A stretch of DNA of 6,927 bases from Paracoccus sp. (in: a-proteobacteria) (lineage in GTDB: Bacteria; Pseudomonadota; Alphaproteobacteria; Rhodobacterales; Rhodobacteraceae): positions 1-6,927 of the forward strand of contig JAGPGI010000148.1 of the NCBI GenBank assembly GCA_018056045.1. The letters are read 5' to 3'. The notes beneath the pieces were generated by a model. The model was given only the letters and a program-made list of their open reading frames with translations. It was not told the origin of the DNA and made no database searches. A program made the position numbers and the translations under genes. This document shows positions 6,129-6,927 of the stretch, piece by piece (the stretch's first letter is position 1; each line of letters opens with the position of its first letter).

Positions 6129-6927
6129 ATGGCACAGATCACGCTGAAGAACCTTGCGCACAGCTACTTTCCGAACCCCAAGACCGACAAGGATTACGCG
6201 CTCAAGGAAATGGACCATGTCTGGCAGGACGGCGGGGCTTATGCGCTGCTGGGCTCGTCGGGCTGTGGCAAGACCACGCTTCTGAACATCATCTCGGGAC
6301 TTTTGCGGCCCAGCCACGGGCGCGTGCTGTTTGGCGAGCGCGACGTCACTGACGCCCCAACGGCCGAGCGCAATATCGCGCAGGTGTTCCAGTTCCCGGT
6401 CGTCTATGACACCATGTCGGTGCGCGACAATCTGGCCTTTCCGCTGCGCAATCGCGGCATGGATGCGGCCTATATCAAGTCGCGCGTCGACCAGATCGCC
6501 CAGATGATCGGCATGGAAAGCTGGCTTTCGCGCAAGGCTCAGGGGCTGACTGCGGACGCCAAGCAAAAGATCAGCCTTGGCCGCGGCATGGTGCGCGAGG
6601 ACGTGAATGCGATCCTGTTCGACGAGCCGCTGACCGTCATCGACCCGCATATGAAATGGGAATTGCGCACCCAGCTGAAACAGCTGCATCGCCAGTTCGG
6701 CCATACGATGATCTATGTGACCCATGACCAGACCGAGGCCTTGACCTTCGCCGACAAGGTCGTGGTCATGTATGACGGCCGCGTCGTCCAGATGGGCACC
6801 CCCGAGGAACTGTTCGAGACCCCCGCCCATACCTTTGTCGGCTATTTCATCGGCTCGCCCGGCATGAACTTTCTGCCGGCCGAGGTGCGGGGGGCGCAGG
6901 CCACCTTGCCGGGCGGCGAGGTTGTGG
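6129..6927 (+). CDS. glpT: Glycerol ABC importer ATP-binding subunit GlpT, cut by window edge
   Basis: Second MalK-type ATPase of the importer (an ABC subunit, unrelated to the E. coli GlpT antiporter of the same name). The ATG lies 2 bases after the glpS stop, with AAGG 10 bases upstream. 266 codons are visible; the rest of the C-terminal domain is missing. Walker A GSSGCGKTT (42-50), Q-loop VFQF (Gln88), Walker B ILFDEP (162-167, Glu166) and an intact H-loop YVTHDQTEA (His199) are present. The ABC signature is lost: the LSGGQQQR position reads LTADAKQK (140-147), and the D-loop reads TVID (169-172). With GlpS, which has the signature but lacks the histidine, one complete ATP site can form. 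Permease genes glpP and glpQ and the binding protein glpV are expected to the right. Identity rests on motif pattern and gene order. Confidence 0.87.
   Translation, partial: MAQITLKNLAHSYFPNPKTDKDYALKEMDHVWQDGGAYALLGSSGCGKTTLLNIISGLLRPSHGRVLFGERDVTDAPTAERNIAQVFQFPVVYDTMSVRDNLAFPLRNRGMDAAYIKSRVDQIAQMIGMESWLSRKAQGLTADAKQKISLGRGMVREDVNAILFDEPLTVIDPHMKWELRTQLKQLHRQFGHTMIYVTHDQTEALTFADKVVVMYDGRVVQMGTPEELFETPAHTFVGYFIGSPGMNFLPAEVRGAQATLPGGEVV

Noticed and set aside
3712..6135. 807-codon open frame on the minus strand
   Set aside because: It is antisense to glpD and glpS, both secure by motifs. The composition (His, Gln, Arg, Pro rich) is that of a shadow frame in GC-rich DNA, despite its length.
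6108..6830. 240-codon open frame on the minus strand
   Set aside because: Antisense to the glpT ATPase motifs; no family features of its own.
1..6927. tRNA, rRNA, CRISPR array, insertion sequence or attachment site
   Set aside because: No repeat-spacer pattern, terminal inverted repeats, transposase motifs or structured RNA signatures were found on either strand.

Overview
The window is high-GC DNA with strong G/C third-position bias and short intergenic gaps. The proteins and gene order look alphaproteobacterial, most like a Paracoccus-type member of the Rhodobacteraceae; the genus is an inference from style and homology, not a measurement. It holds two divergent transcription units separated by about 410 bases.

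Left unit (minus strand, 3043 down to 1). The first gene encodes a membrane protein with four predicted transmembrane segments and coiled coils. It overlaps by ATGA the start of a subtilisin-like (S8) serine peptidase whose catalytic triad is complete and which has no signal peptide. The peptidase gene runs off the left edge, so its C-terminus is missing. The tight overlap and the predicted topology (N- and C-termini inside) suggest a cytoplasmic protease working with a membrane partner. I do not recognise a named pathway; this is the least understood part of the window.

Spacer (3044-3453). Near its right end is a perfect 11-bp inverted repeat with TTTCG/CGAAA cores, resembling an operator of a GlpR-like DeoR-family repressor. 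Candidate promoter hexamers lie within it in both directions and another just to its right. Further left is a GC-rich hairpin followed by a short T run, read on the minus strand, between the candidate divergent promoter and the membrane-protein gene.

Right unit (plus strand, 3454 to the right edge). This is the start of a glycerol/glycerol-3-phosphate utilisation operon: glpD (FAD-dependent glycerol-3-phosphate dehydrogenase), then two ABC ATPase genes matching glpS and glpT of the alphaproteobacterial glycerol importer GlpSTPQUV. The permease and binding-protein genes would be expected beyond the right edge. The importer would bring in glycerol, a kinase outside the window would phosphorylate it, and GlpD would oxidise the product to dihydroxyacetone phosphate.

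The most striking observation is that the two ATPases have lost complementary motifs. GlpS keeps a perfect LSGGQ signature but lacks the H-loop histidine; GlpT keeps the histidine but has lost the signature. In a GlpS-GlpT heterodimer this predicts one canonical and one degenerate ATP site, an arrangement well known in heterodimeric exporters but unusual for an importer.
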